This document shows positions 28,062 through 37,096 of a DNA stretch of 64,000 nucleotides, piece by piece; within the stretch, counting starts at the first letter, position 1, and the number at the start of each line of letters is the position of its first letter. A model generated the notes under the pieces. The model was not told the origin of the DNA, did no database searches, and was given only the letters and a program-made list of their open reading frames with translations. The position numbers were made by a program, and so were the translations under genes. Source of the DNA: Bradyrhizobium liaoningense (GTDB lineage: Bacteria > Pseudomonadota > Alphaproteobacteria > Rhizobiales > Xanthobacteraceae); contig NZ_JAFCJT010000002.1 in assembly GCF_018130785.1 (NCBI RefSeq), positions 186,001 through 250,000 on the forward strand. Reading direction: 5' to 3'.

Positions 28062-28256
28062 GTCTGGCCTCCTCAATGAACAGGGAAGCCCCGGAAAAGC
28101 CGGGAAAGCGTGGGGATCCCTCCAAGTCCTGGCAGGCGTAGACGATTCGGGCGCGGGCTGACTATGCCACGGGTTCCCGACGGCCGCCGGCAATCACCGC
28201 GCAGCCGGGAAGGGCAGCGGAAAGTTCGGGCTAAGACTATGAAGGGATTGCCAAAA

Positions 28257-28333
<77 letters not shown>

Positions 28334-28365
28334 GTGGTTCGCTGAAAGCGCGCGGAACGAGGGGG

Positions 28366-28394
28366 GACTTAAAGGCGGGGCTGGGTGAAGTCAA
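28366..28394 (-). promoter_or_regulatory. Candidate promoter of tRNA-Asp
   Basis: On the minus strand TTGACT (28389-28394) and TAAGTC (28366-28371) are 17 bases apart, about 32 bases before the mature tRNA. This is the best sigma-70-like pair near a tRNA in the window. Confidence 0.55.
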
Positions 28395-28493
28395 GGACGT
28401 TGCGCTTCGTCAGGACGCATCGGCTAAGCATTGCTCTGGAAAACGAAAAAAGCCGCCTGGCGGCGGCCCTTGGTCAGCGCAAGGCGGTGCATG

Positions 28494-28697
28494 TCAGCGA
28501 ATCTCGGACGTGCCCGCGCTGGTCACCGCCACCGGCTTGCCGGCCTTGATCACGTGGGTGGACTGGGCTGTCTGGCTGTAATCGGCGTTGGTACGGGCTG
28601 CGATCCCGAAGCCGGCGACCAGGATACCAGCCACGAGCGCCACCACCACGATCTTCAGGTGGGTACCGCGATCAGCAGAGTGAAATGAGTGGTTCAT
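28494..28697 (-). CDS. Small membrane-anchored hypothetical protein (67 residues)
   Basis: One hydrophobic helix (LKIVVVALVAGILVAGFGIAA) follows a short polar His-containing N-terminus, leaving a C-terminal tail of about 30 residues rich in Thr, Ser and Ala. The start ATG is preceded by GGGAGGCTCAG. No family recognised. It is flanked by the MFS gene (end at 28839, same strand) but separated by about 140 bases, so co-transcription is uncertain. Confidence 0.6.
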   Translation of the reverse strand: MNHSFHSADRGTHLKIVVVALVAGILVAGFGIAARTNADYSQTAQSTHVIKAGKPVAVTSAGTSEIR

Positions 28698-28838
28698 CTG
28701 AGCCTCCCGACGGGCTTCGCCGTCGTCTATGGGCTCACGTCTTAAGGACCATCTGTTTCCGGATGGTTTCGCGGGTTCCGCAAAATGGTTTCATTAATGC
28801 GCCGGCTCGGTTTCGCCGGGCTTGCGGCCGAGCCGGCT

Positions 28839-30197
28839 TCAGGCGGCCCGGCCGATGTCGTTCCGGATCGAGCGGGCGGCCCAGACGAACAGCAGGGCCC
28901 CCAGCGTGGTCGTGACCGCCGCCGAGAGCAGGGAATAGCGCACGGCGTCCGCACCATAAGTGCCCTTCAGGGCGTCGTTGACCATGCCGACTGCGAGCGG
29001 GCCGACGCCCTGGCCGAAGCAGGTGGCGGTGAGCGCGATCAGGGCGGAGGCGAGCGCCCGCATGCTCGGCTTGGCCACCGTCTGCGCGATCGCGAAGATC
29101 GGCCCGAGATGGAAGCCGACCAGGAACGAGGTCAGCGCCAGCATGGCCACCATCATCGCGAAATCCTGCGTCAGCATGCACAGCGCGAACACCGGGCCTG
29201 CGAGGCCGGAGGTGATCGCCGGCGCCCACAGCTTCCAGCGATCGTCGCGGCGGCTGATTTGCGCCACGACGAAGCCGCCGAGCAAGGTGCCTGCCATGCC
29301 GGCGAGCCCCTTGAAGGTGCCGGCATAGGTGCCGATCTCGGCACTCGACAGATGGTGTACGCGGGCGAGGAACGGCGGGATCCAGGCCGCGGTCGCGTAG
29401 TTCGTGTAGGTCGTCAGGCAGAAGCCGACCAGCACGATGATGAAGCTTCGCTGCGAGGCGAGGAAGCGCAGGGTCGGCCCGAGCGGCTCGGGTACAAAAC
29501 TCTCCTGCATCGCACCGCGCTTCGGCTCGGAGATCGTCAGCCACAGGATCAATGCGAGCAGGATGCCGGGCAGGCCGGCGACATAGAACGCCATCCGCCA
29601 GCCATAGTGCTGGTTGACGTAGCCGCCGACGAAATAGCCGAGGAAGACGCCGAGATAGGTGCCGATGGCGTAGATGCCCAGCGCGCGCGGGCGCTCGTTC
29701 TTGGTGAAGAGATCGGCGACGATCGACTGCGAGGCGGGTGAGCCCGCGGATTCGCCGATGCCGACGCCGATGCGCGCCAGCGCCAGCGAGGTCACGCTCG
29801 AGGCCATCCCGCACAGCGCCGTCATCGCGCTCCAGAACGCGAAGGCCGCGGCGACGATGTTGCGCCGGTTGAGTCGGTCGGCGACGCGCGCGATGGGAAT
29901 GCCGAGCAGGGAATAGAACAGCGCGAAGCCGAAGCCCGCGAGCAGGCCCATCATGGTGTCGCTGAGCTGAAACTCCTTCTTGATCGGCTCGATCAGGACG
30001 TTGAAGATCGTGCGGTCGAGGAAGTTCAGCGCATAGATGATGGTGAGCAGGCCCAGCACGTAATAGCGCCGCGGCGTGGGCGGTGCCGCGGCGGCCGCTT
30101 GCACCGACATCTGTGACGTCACATCGACCATCGCATCCCCCCAATTTGTCTTTGTTATCGTTGTCGGTCCAGCTTTATTCGAGCTGGTTGTTTTCAT
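28839..30197 (-). CDS. MFS transporter, probably for an organic anion or aromatic compound
   Basis: 452 residues with twelve predicted helices. The helix 2-3 loop motif (GIPIARVADRLNRRN) and LARIGVGIGESAGSPAS in helix four mark the major facilitator superfamily, closest in style to the sugar-phosphate/anion or spinster-like groups. The ATG at 30197 overlaps the stop of the Rieske gene as ATGA; a second ATG at 30131 has a better ribosome-binding site (GGGGGGA) and a start that fits the family, so the true N-terminus may be 22 residues shorter. Pairing with an oxygenase suggests uptake of the substrate that the oxygenase attacks. Confidence 0.85.
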   Translation of the reverse strand: MKTTSSNKAGPTTITKTNWGDAMVDVTSQMSVQAAAAAPPTPRRYYVLGLLTIIYALNFLDRTIFNVLIEPIKKEFQLSDTMMGLLAGFGFALFYSLLGIPIARVADRLNRRNIVAAAFAFWSAMTALCGMASSVTSLALARIGVGIGESAGSPASQSIVADLFTKNERPRALGIYAIGTYLGVFLGYFVGGYVNQHYGWRMAFYVAGLPGILLALILWLTISEPKRGAMQESFVPEPLGPTLRFLASQRSFIIVLVGFCLTTYTNYATAAWIPPFLARVHHLSSAEIGTYAGTFKGLAGMAGTLLGGFVVAQISRRDDRWKLWAPAITSGLAGPVFALCMLTQDFAMMVAMLALTSFLVGFHLGPIFAIAQTVAKPSMRALASALIALTATCFGQGVGPLAVGMVNDALKGTYGADAVRYSLLSAAVTTTLGALLFVWAARSIRNDIGRAA

Positions 30198-31384
30198 GCG
30201 TCGCGGATGTAATTCCCTGCTTCGAATTCAACGGGCGTAGTGCTTGCGCCGAATGAAACTCCGATCGGGTCGCGACCTGCTTCCATGGCCTCGAGTTGTT
30301 CGCCCAGCATGCGCCGGATCATCAGGATGCCGCGGTCGCTCTGGCCGAAATGCTCCTCGGAATGAACGGTCACGGCGCCTTGACCAACCTGGGCTTCGTA
30401 ATCGCCGGGGAATTGCTGATGCTCGGCCTCGGTCATGTCCCACCAGAACTTTCCGTTGAATTTCGAGCGCATGCGGCCGATGTCGCCGGAAGTCTTGACG
30501 CGGCCGGCGACGTAGATGCGGAAAGACGTGTCGTCGATCGGCAGCGTCCATCCAATCGACTCGACGCGGGCAAACTGCGCCACGCGCGGATTGGGTACGA
30601 CGCGCAAGGTGGGCAGCGCGGCTTCGGTGACGCGATAAAACACCTTGCCGTCGTCCTGCTTGCGGATCGAGCGCACGGCGATGCCGCGCGGCGTCTTGTC
30701 GAATTTCACCTCCGGCATCGAAGCCATCATGTTGGTGAATTGCGGACCCGAGAACGAGCCGTGCAGCACCGGCACGTGATAAGGATCGACCACGTTCTCG
30801 AAATGCTGGAGCCAGTTGCAAGGGATGACCGCGGGGCCGCCGCCACCGATCGAGGAGTCATCCGCTTCGACGAACTCGCCGTCGTCCATGTTTTCGAGGC
30901 ACTCGTAGCGCGGCAGCACCGGGCGTTTCTCGGCCGGGCCCATATAGGCGAAGATCAGTCCGTAGCGCTCCTCGACCGGATACCAGGGCTGGCGCACCTT
31001 GTCCTTGAACTGGCCGCCATCGGGCTCGCAGGGCTGCTCCAGGCAGTGACCCTCGGTGTCGAACTTCCAGCCGTGATAGCAGCAGCGGATGCCGTCTTCC
31101 TCGACCTTGCCGTAATAGAGGGTGGTGCCGCGATGGCAGCAGCGCGCGTGCAGCAGGCCGACGCGGCCGTGCCTGTCGCGGAACAGGATCAGATCCTCGC
31201 CGAGCGCACGTACCTTCTTCGGCGTGTTGGTGGCGTCGCTGACGAGCCCGACCGGATGCCAGTAGCGGCGCAGCAACTCGCCCATCGGCGTGCCGCGCAC
31301 GACCGAGGTGAGCTCGGTGCGCGTGTGCGCCGGCTTCATCGCGTAGCCGGTGCCGAGATCGCGATCCCGCTGGGTCGTCGTCAT
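30194..31384 (-). CDS. Rieske non-haem iron oxygenase, alpha subunit
   Basis: 396 residues. The Rieske 2Fe-2S motif is CCHRG near residue 83 with CCYHGW about 16 residues later (CxH and CxxH). The mononuclear iron site is DPYHVPVLH, giving Asp-x2-His-x4-His. The C-terminus (SEEHFGQSDRGILMIRR) resembles phthalate-type and related aromatic ring oxygenases. Such enzymes hydroxylate or O-demethylate aromatics using electrons from a separate ferredoxin reductase, for which no gene is visible here. Its stop overlaps the MFS start, and it is divergent from a MarR regulator. Confidence 0.9.
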   Translation of the reverse strand: MTTTQRDRDLGTGYAMKPAHTRTELTSVVRGTPMGELLRRYWHPVGLVSDATNTPKKVRALGEDLILFRDRHGRVGLLHARCCHRGTTLYYGKVEEDGIRCCYHGWKFDTEGHCLEQPCEPDGGQFKDKVRQPWYPVEERYGLIFAYMGPAEKRPVLPRYECLENMDDGEFVEADDSSIGGGGPAVIPCNWLQHFENVVDPYHVPVLHGSFSGPQFTNMMASMPEVKFDKTPRGIAVRSIRKQDDGKVFYRVTEAALPTLRVVPNPRVAQFARVESIGWTLPIDDTSFRIYVAGRVKTSGDIGRMRSKFNGKFWWDMTEAEHQQFPGDYEAQVGQGAVTVHSEEHFGQSDRGILMIRRMLGEQLEAMEAGRDPIGVSFGASTTPVEFEAGNYIRDA

Positions 31385-31452
31385 GTTGTTCCTCCCGCCG
31401 CTGGCCTTGGTGGCCGGGTCGCTTTTTGGTGCGGTGACACAGTGAAAGATAA

Positions 31453-31473
31453 ATCGATGACAATGTCAACGAT
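31453..31473. promoter_or_regulatory. Candidate MarR operator with overlapping promoter
   Basis: An imperfect 21-base dyad with core TGACA-N-TGTCA and outer ATCG/CGAT arms lies 69 bases before the Rieske start and about 95 bases before the marR ATG. On the minus strand its right half gives TTGACA, a perfect -35, so binding would block oxygenase transcription. Autoregulation of the MarR gene is also possible. Confidence 0.5.
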
Positions 31474-31567
31474 CTTCCGGAATGCCTCTTAGTCGCATTC
31501 GGATCTGGTGGGGGAGGTTGCGCTACCAAGACTTGGCACGCCCTGGCTTTCTTGGCAGAGGTGGATC

Positions 31568-32083
31568 ATGAGCCAGACATCGAGCAGGGACGGGCGCAAA
31601 TCGTCCGATGCGGACGAAAGCCACTCGCCGGCGCCGATCACCGTGATGCTGTCGTCGCGGTTGATGGTGCTGGCCAATCTGCTCAAGCGCGGCGCCATCC
31701 TGCGCTACAAGCGCCTCGCCGGATTGTCCTCGGTCGAGTTCGGTCTTGTCGCCTCGCTCGGCCGCCGGCCGCCGATGAGCGTGGCGCGACTCGCCGAGGC
31801 CGTTGGCCAGGACAAGGGCCAGATCAGCCGCGCGCTCGCGGAACTCGTCTCGCGCAAGCTGATCGCGAAATCGGCGAACCCGAAGGACAGCCGCGAGGTG
31901 CTGGTCTCGCTGACCGCGGCAGGGCTCGCCGCGCATGATGCGATCGTCGAAGGCGCGCAGGAGCGCAATCGGCAATTGCTGGAACAGTTGAGCAAGGACG
32001 AGTTCGAGACGCTGCTGGCACAGATCGATCGTCTCACGGCGACAGCCGAGAAGATGCTCGAAGCCGAGAAAGTTCCGCGCTGA
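31568..32083 (+). CDS. MarR family transcriptional regulator
   Basis: 171 residues from ATG 31568. The winged helix-turn-helix is clear: SVARLAEAVGQDKGQISRALAEL is the helix-turn-helix and SANPKDSREVLVSLTAAG the wing. Flanking helices form the MarR dimer. Members usually repress a neighbouring operon and release it when an aromatic ligand binds. Divergent position next to the Rieske-MFS pair and the dyad in between support it as their regulator. An in-frame ATG 60 bases upstream is possible but the residues look non-conserved. Confidence 0.9.
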   Translation: MSQTSSRDGRKSSDADESHSPAPITVMLSSRLMVLANLLKRGAILRYKRLAGLSSVEFGLVASLGRRPPMSVARLAEAVGQDKGQISRALAELVSRKLIAKSANPKDSREVLVSLTAAGLAAHDAIVEGAQERNRQLLEQLSKDEFETLLAQIDRLTATAEKMLEAEKVPR

Positions 32084-32114
32084 TCGCTCAGCAATCCCCA
32101 GAAACATTGGATCG

Positions 32115-32135
32115 TTTCTAAGAGTCTTTCTAAGA
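32115..32135. repeat. Direct repeat upstream of the TonB receptor, possible iron-response element
   Basis: TTTCTAAGA occurs at 32115-32123 and again at 32127-32135, a 12-base period, about one helical turn. TTCTAA-containing elements recall Irr/Fur-type iron boxes, and the next gene is a TonB-dependent receptor. The match to a defined ICE dyad is only partial. Confidence 0.35.
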
Positions 32136-32230
32136 ACCTTTCAATTAGGGAATTCGCGCGCGCTCACCTAAGCGTCATCGCAAGCACTTGCCGTTGGGGG
32201 AACGACGGCAGGACGCAGCAAATAGACATC

Positions 32231-34507
32231 TTGGGGTGCGCGTTGAACAGTCTTCGTATGCTGCGGTCGGCCGTATTGGCGACCGCGTCCGCTTTCGTGT
32301 TGATGCCGCAGGCATCGCTCGCACAATCCTCGGCACAAAGCGGCGCGCAAAATCTGCCGTCGGTGACAGTCAACGCGCCGGAAGCACGCCGACGCGCGCC
32401 TGCCGCCGTGCGCCGCGCGGCGCGGCCGTCGGTGCAGTCCGCCGCCAGCCGCAGGCCGGTTCAACAGCGCAATGTCGGCTTCGTCGAGACGCCGCGCGGT
32501 CCGGTGAACGGCTATGTCGCCAACCGCAGCTCGTCGGGCACCAAGACCAACACGCCGATCATGGAGACGCCGCAATCGGTATCGGTGATTGGCGCAGACC
32601 AGATCCGCGACCAGAAGCCGAACAAGCTCGACGAAGTCCTGCGCTACACCGCCGGCGTGCGGGCCGGCACCTTCGGCGCCGACACCCGCAACGACTGGTG
32701 GCTGATCCGCGGCTTCAAGTCGGACGACATCGGGCTGTTCCTCGACGGCATGCAGCTGTTCTACACCTCGTACGCGAGCTGGAAGCTTCAGCCGTCGAAC
32801 ATGGAGCGCGTCGAGGTGCTGCGCGGTCCGTCGGCGGTGCTCTATGGCGGATCGAGCCCGAGCGGTATCGTCAACGTCATCAGCAAGATGCCGCCGGCCG
32901 AGCCGGTTCGCTACATCGAGACCGGCGTCAACAATTTCGGCAACGCCTATGTCGGTTTCGATGTCGGCGGTCCCGTCGCGACACAGCCCCAGGACGGCAA
33001 GCTGTTCTACCGCGTCGTCGGCCAGGTCCAGAACGGCCCGACGCAGGTCAACTTCACGCCCGACAACAATTACTTCATCGCGCCGTCGTTCACCTGGAAG
33101 CCCGACGCCGACACGACGTTCACGGTGTTGGCCTCGGCCTCGAAGCAGGATACCCGCGGCATCAACTTCCTGCCCTATCAGGGCACGGTGACCAACGCCC
33201 CGTTCGGCAAGATCCCGACCAGCTTCTTCGTCGGCGATCCCACTGTCGACAAGTTCACGCGCGAGCAGGAGATGCTCGGCTATCAGTTCGAACGCAATCT
33301 CACCGACGATCTGACGTTCCGGCAGAACGCGCGGTTCGCGCATATCGACCTGACCTATCGCGGCTACGTCGGCAACGGCTGGGACAATATCAATGCGGCC
33401 TCTCTCGGTCGCTACAATTGGTATGCGAAGGACACCGCCAACCAAGCCGATCTCGACAACCAGCTGGAATATCGCTTCAACACCGGTCCTGTCAGGCACA
33501 CGATGCTGTTCGGTGTCGATCTGAAAGGGTATCAGATCGACGACTATCAGGCCTTCAACTTCGGCACCGTTCCTCCGATCAATGTGCTCAATCCGGTCTA
33601 CGGCATTAACATCCCCCTCACAGGCCCGCCGTTCCGTAACTTCCTGATCACGCAGAAGCAGGCCGGCACCTACCTCCAGGACCAGATGAAGCTCGGTAAC
33701 TTCACGCTGGTGCTGAGCGGCCGCAACGATTGGGTCGAGACGACGCAGGCCGCCCGTGACACTGGGGCGACGCTCGCCAGCAACAATGACAGCCAGTTCA
33801 GCGGCCGCGCAGGCCTGATCTACAATTTCGACAACGGCATCGCGCCCTACATCTCCTACGCGACGAGTTTCAACCCGATCATCGGTCTCAACGCGCAGAA
33901 CCAGCTCTTCGTGCCGGAGACCGGCAGGCAGGCCGAGATCGGTGTGAAGGTCGCACCCAGGGGATTTGACGGCTATTTCACTGCTTCGGTGTTCGACCTG
34001 AAGCGCCAGAACGTGCCGACCACCGATCCGATCATCACCACGCTGCAGAACCAGACCGGCGAGGTGACCTCGCGCGGCGTCGAGCTCGAAGCGGTGGCCA
34101 ATGCGACGAAGGAGCTGAAATTCATCGGCGCCTTCACGGCCTATCATCTCTTCACCAGCAGGGATCTCGATCCGGCGCTGGTGGGCAAGACGCCGACCAA
34201 TACGCCTGAATTGCTAGTCTCGGGCTGGGCGGACTACACCTTCAAGGACGGGCCGCTCGAAGGGTTTGGTTTCGGCGGCGGCGTGCGCTATGTCGGCTCC
34301 TCCTGGGCCGACCCCGCCAACACGCTCGAGGTTCCCGCGGTAGTGCTCGGCGATCTCGCGATCCACTATGAATGGCAGAACTGGCGCACGGCGCTCAACG
34401 TGATCAATTTGACCGACAAGATCTATGTCGCGAGCTGTGCCGCGGCCTCGTCCTGCTTCTACGGCGATCGGCGCCGCGTCACTGCGAGCGTCTCCTACAA
34501 GTGGTGA
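32231..34507 (+). CDS. TonB-dependent siderophore receptor
   Basis: 758 residues from TTG 32231; TTG 32243 and ATG 32258 are alternatives that keep the signal peptide (LRSAVLATASAFVLMPQASLAQ). A low-complexity Arg/Ala-rich linker follows. The plug domain is clear (IMETPQSVSVIGADQIRDQ, LRYTAGVRAGTFG, RVEVLRGPSAVLYGGSSPSG, VNVISK), then a beta-barrel ending in a terminal aromatic, VSYKW. The pattern fits ferrichrome/ferrioxamine-type (FhuA/FoxA) receptors, but ligand is not certain. It imports a ferric siderophore across the outer membrane using TonB energy, and the PepSY membrane protein follows 19 bases later. Confidence 0.9.
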   Translation: MGCALNSLRMLRSAVLATASAFVLMPQASLAQSSAQSGAQNLPSVTVNAPEARRRAPAAVRRAARPSVQSAASRRPVQQRNVGFVETPRGPVNGYVANRSSSGTKTNTPIMETPQSVSVIGADQIRDQKPNKLDEVLRYTAGVRAGTFGADTRNDWWLIRGFKSDDIGLFLDGMQLFYTSYASWKLQPSNMERVEVLRGPSAVLYGGSSPSGIVNVISKMPPAEPVRYIETGVNNFGNAYVGFDVGGPVATQPQDGKLFYRVVGQVQNGPTQVNFTPDNNYFIAPSFTWKPDADTTFTVLASASKQDTRGINFLPYQGTVTNAPFGKIPTSFFVGDPTVDKFTREQEMLGYQFERNLTDDLTFRQNARFAHIDLTYRGYVGNGWDNINAASLGRYNWYAKDTANQADLDNQLEYRFNTGPVRHTMLFGVDLKGYQIDDYQAFNFGTVPPINVLNPVYGINIPLTGPPFRNFLITQKQAGTYLQDQMKLGNFTLVLSGRNDWVETTQAARDTGATLASNNDSQFSGRAGLIYNFDNGIAPYISYATSFNPIIGLNAQNQLFVPETGRQAEIGVKVAPRGFDGYFTASVFDLKRQNVPTTDPIITTLQNQTGEVTSRGVELEAVANATKELKFIGAFTAYHLFTSRDLDPALVGKTPTNTPELLVSGWADYTFKDGPLEGFGFGGGVRYVGSSWADPANTLEVPAVVLGDLAIHYEWQNWRTALNVINLTDKIYVASCAAASSCFYGDRRRVTASVSYKW

Positions 34508-34526
34508 GTGCAGAGGGGAGGGCCTC

Positions 34527-35663
34527 GTGAAGGCGCGCACGGTAAGGCTCTGGTCCGTGGTCCACGCCTGGACCAGCCTGATCTCGACCGTCTTCCTGCT
34601 CCTGCTCTGCCTGACCGGCCTGCCGCTGATCTTCCATCACGAGATCGATGAGCTCCTGGGCTATGCCCCCCAGCCCGAAGCTCATGCGGGCGCGGCGCGT
34701 GCGACGACCCAAGCGGTCGCCGACGCCGCGCTCGCCGCCGATCCCGGCCGCGTGCTGCAATATATCTCCTGGGACAAGGACGAGCCCGGGATCGTGACCG
34801 CGTTCACCAACAGCGCCGTCGACGGGCTGCCCGACAACACGACCGTGCGTGCCTTCGATGCAGGGTCGACCAAGCTGCTCGGACCGGTCGGCATCGGGCC
34901 GATGCTGATCATGCTCAAGCTGCACACCGACATGTTTGTCGGCCAGCCCGGGAAATTGTTCCTCGGCGGGATGGGCCTGTTGTTCGCCGTCGCCATCATC
35001 TCCGGCGTGGTGCTGTATTGGCCGTTCACCCGCCGTCTGCGCTTTGCCACCATCCGCGATCACGCCTCGCGCCGCGTGCGCTGGCTCGACTGGCACAATC
35101 TGATCGGCGTCGTGACGGTGGCCTGGGCGCTGGTGGTCGGTCTCACCGGCGTCGTCAATACCTGGGCCGAGCTGATGCTCAACCAGTGGAAGGCCACCGA
35201 GCTCGCCAGCATGGTCGCGCCCTATGCTGGCAAGCCGCCACCGGCGCATCTGGCCTCGCTGGACGACGTCGTGGCGCGCGCCAGACAGGCGGCGCCCGGG
35301 ATGGAGGTCGCCTTCATCGCCTTTCCGGGGACGCCGTTTACGTCCTCGCACCACTTCGCCGCCTTCATGCGCGGGGACACGGCGCTGACGGCGCGGCTGC
35401 TCAAACCGGTGCTGCTCGACGGCGAGACGGGGGAGGTCGCCGACAGCCGGGCACTGCCGCTCTATCTCCAGGCGCTCCTGATCTCGCAGCCGCTGCATTT
35501 CGGCGATTATGGCGGCATGCCGCTCAAGGCGATCTGGGCCGTGCTCGACATTCTCACGATCGTTGTGATCGGCAGCGGCCTCTATCTCTGGCTGGCACGG
35601 CGGCGCAAGCGTGCGCCCGCCCGGACCGACGCATTCGCCAGACGAACCCCGGTCCCGTCGTGA
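34527..35663 (+). CDS. PepSY-associated membrane protein (iron-siderophore related)
   Basis: 378 residues from a GTG after the strong ribosome-binding site GAGGGGAGGG. Four membrane helices are typical of the PepSY_TM family: SLISTVFLLLLCLTGLPLIF near the start with flanking His residues (VHAWTS, FHHEID), a second helix near 150-170 ending FTRRLRF, a third with WLDWHNLIGVVTVAW, and one near the C-terminus followed by RRRKR. Paired His residues suggest haem or iron binding. Family members beside TonB receptors are thought to reduce siderophore iron in the inner membrane. Position supports that role; direct proof is lacking. Confidence 0.85.
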   Translation: MKARTVRLWSVVHAWTSLISTVFLLLLCLTGLPLIFHHEIDELLGYAPQPEAHAGAARATTQAVADAALAADPGRVLQYISWDKDEPGIVTAFTNSAVDGLPDNTTVRAFDAGSTKLLGPVGIGPMLIMLKLHTDMFVGQPGKLFLGGMGLLFAVAIISGVVLYWPFTRRLRFATIRDHASRRVRWLDWHNLIGVVTVAWALVVGLTGVVNTWAELMLNQWKATELASMVAPYAGKPPPAHLASLDDVVARARQAAPGMEVAFIAFPGTPFTSSHHFAAFMRGDTALTARLLKPVLLDGETGEVADSRALPLYLQALLISQPLHFGDYGGMPLKAIWAVLDILTIVVIGSGLYLWLARRRKRAPARTDAFARRTPVPS

Positions 35664-35893
35664 TGCATGGCTCCTCTGACCGCTCGCGCCTGTGGATACG
35701 TGTCTTTGCTGCACCCATCTTGCTCGCGGCTGCGACCATCACCGGCCTGCTGGCTGCGCTGCTCTGGGGAACGGTCGGACAGTATGTCGCCTGGGTGACG
35801 GTCGGGGCCCCGGTGCTGGTCATCGCGTGGGTTTGGGTGCGCTGCCGGACCCAAAAAACCGGGCAATTCTCGCGGACGATACGCGGCAAATAG
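35663..35893 (+). CDS. Small two-helix membrane protein downstream of the PepSY gene
   Basis: 76 residues, ATG overlapping the PepSY stop (TGATG), so it is translationally coupled. Two hydrophobic segments: FAAPILLAAATITGLLAALLW and VAWVTVGAPVLVIAWVWV. The C-terminal tail is basic (RCRTQKTGQFSRTIRGK). It probably acts with the PepSY protein; I do not assign a function. Confidence 0.75.
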   Translation: MHGSSDRSRLWIRVFAAPILLAAATITGLLAALLWGTVGQYVAWVTVGAPVLVIAWVWVRCRTQKTGQFSRTIRGK

Positions 35894-36141
35894 CTGCCTC
35901 GGCCCGTGCGCCGCAATCTTCGAACGGCTGCCCTGCAAAACTGTGGCCGCCCTTGCTGGGATTGGCGATCTGCTCCATACCAGCCGCGGGGTGATTCCGG
36001 GATTTCTATCGTTCTGGGGGCGGCAAAGGGCCTAAAAAGAGCGTGTCTTGCGCCCATTGGTGCACTGCGCTAAGGCTCAGAACAATTCCAAACTGGACGA
36101 ATCCGTGGCTGTCCCGAGGCTGCGGGAAAAAGGGCTCGTCA

Positions 36142-36507
36142 ATGAGCGGCATTCTGCAGAACTATCTTCCACTCGTCGTCTTTATAGGGGTAGCGGGCCT
36201 CATCGGCCTCGTGCTGCTGATCGCGCCCTTCATCGTGGCGTTCCAGCAACCGGACCCGGAAAAGCTGTCGGCGTATGAGTGCGGTTTCAACGCCTTCGAC
36301 GACGCCCGAATGAAGTTCGACGTCCGCTTCTATCTGGTCGCCATCCTCTTCATCATCTTCGACCTCGAGGTGGCGTTCCTGTTTCCCTGGGCGGTGGCGT
36401 TCGGCAAGCTTGGCGCGACCGGCTTCTGGTCCATGGTGGTGTTCCTCGGCGTGCTGACGGTCGGGTTCGCCTATGAATGGAAGAAGGGAGCACTGGAATG
36501 GGATTGA
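36142..36507 (+). CDS. nuoA: NADH-quinone oxidoreductase subunit A
   Basis: 121 residues with three membrane helices. The conserved loop [20 protein letters not shown] between helices one and two is diagnostic; its Cys lies near the quinone site. It begins the 14-gene complex I operon. The ATG is chosen because the conserved N-terminus starts there; the stop lies ten bases into nuoB. Confidence 0.96.
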   Translation: MSGILQNYLPLVVFIGVAGLIGLVLLIAPFIVAFQQPDPEKLSAYECGFNAFDDARMKFDVRFYLVAILFIIFDLEVAFLFPWAVAFGKLGATGFWSMVVFLGVLTVGFAYEWKKGALEWD

Positions 36508-37085
36508 ACCCTGCAACGTCCTCGGGCCCGGTCGTAGCGCCGGCCCCCAAGGGCATCCTGGATCCGTCGACCGGCCGGCCGGTCGGCGCCAATGATCCGT
36601 TCTTCCTCGAGGTCAATTCCGAGCTGTCCGACAAGGGCTTCTTCGTGGCCGCGACCGACGACCTTATCACCTGGGCCCGCACCGGCTCGCTGATGTGGAT
36701 GACCTTCGGCCTCGCTTGCTGTGCGGTCGAGATGATGCAGGTGTCGATGCCGCGCTATGACGTCGAGCGCTTCGGCTTCGCGCCGCGTGCCTCGCCGCGC
36801 CAGTCCGACGTGATGATCGTCGCCGGCACCCTGACCAACAAGATGGCGCCCGCGCTGCGCAAGGTCTACGACCAGATGCCCGAGCCGCGCTACGTCATCT
36901 CGATGGGCTCCTGCGCCAATGGCGGCGGCTACTACCACTATTCCTATTCGGTCGTGCGAGGCTGCGACCGCATCGTGCCGATCGACATCTACGTGCCGGG
37001 CTGCCCGCCTACGGCGGAAGCGCTGCTGTACGGCGTGCTGCTGCTGCAGAAGAAGATCCGCCGCACCGGCACCATCGAACGCTAA
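36498..37085 (+). CDS. nuoB: NADH-quinone oxidoreductase subunit B
   Basis: 195 residues. The N2 4Fe-4S cluster ligands are visible: the adjacent pair Cys74-Cys75 ([11 protein letters not shown]), Cys139 ([11 protein letters not shown]) and Cys169 ([10 protein letters not shown]). N2 is the last cluster before ubiquinone in the connecting region of complex I. The ATG overlaps the end of nuoA by ten bases. The first 30 residues are a Pro-rich extension usual in this group. Confidence 0.97.
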   Translation: MGLNPATSSGPVVAPAPKGILDPSTGRPVGANDPFFLEVNSELSDKGFFVAATDDLITWARTGSLMWMTFGLACCAVEMMQVSMPRYDVERFGFAPRASPRQSDVMIVAGTLTNKMAPALRKVYDQMPEPRYVISMGSCANGGGYYHYSYSVVRGCDRIVPIDIYVPGCPPTAEALLYGVLLLQKKIRRTGTIER

Positions 37086-37096
37086 GGTTTTACGTC

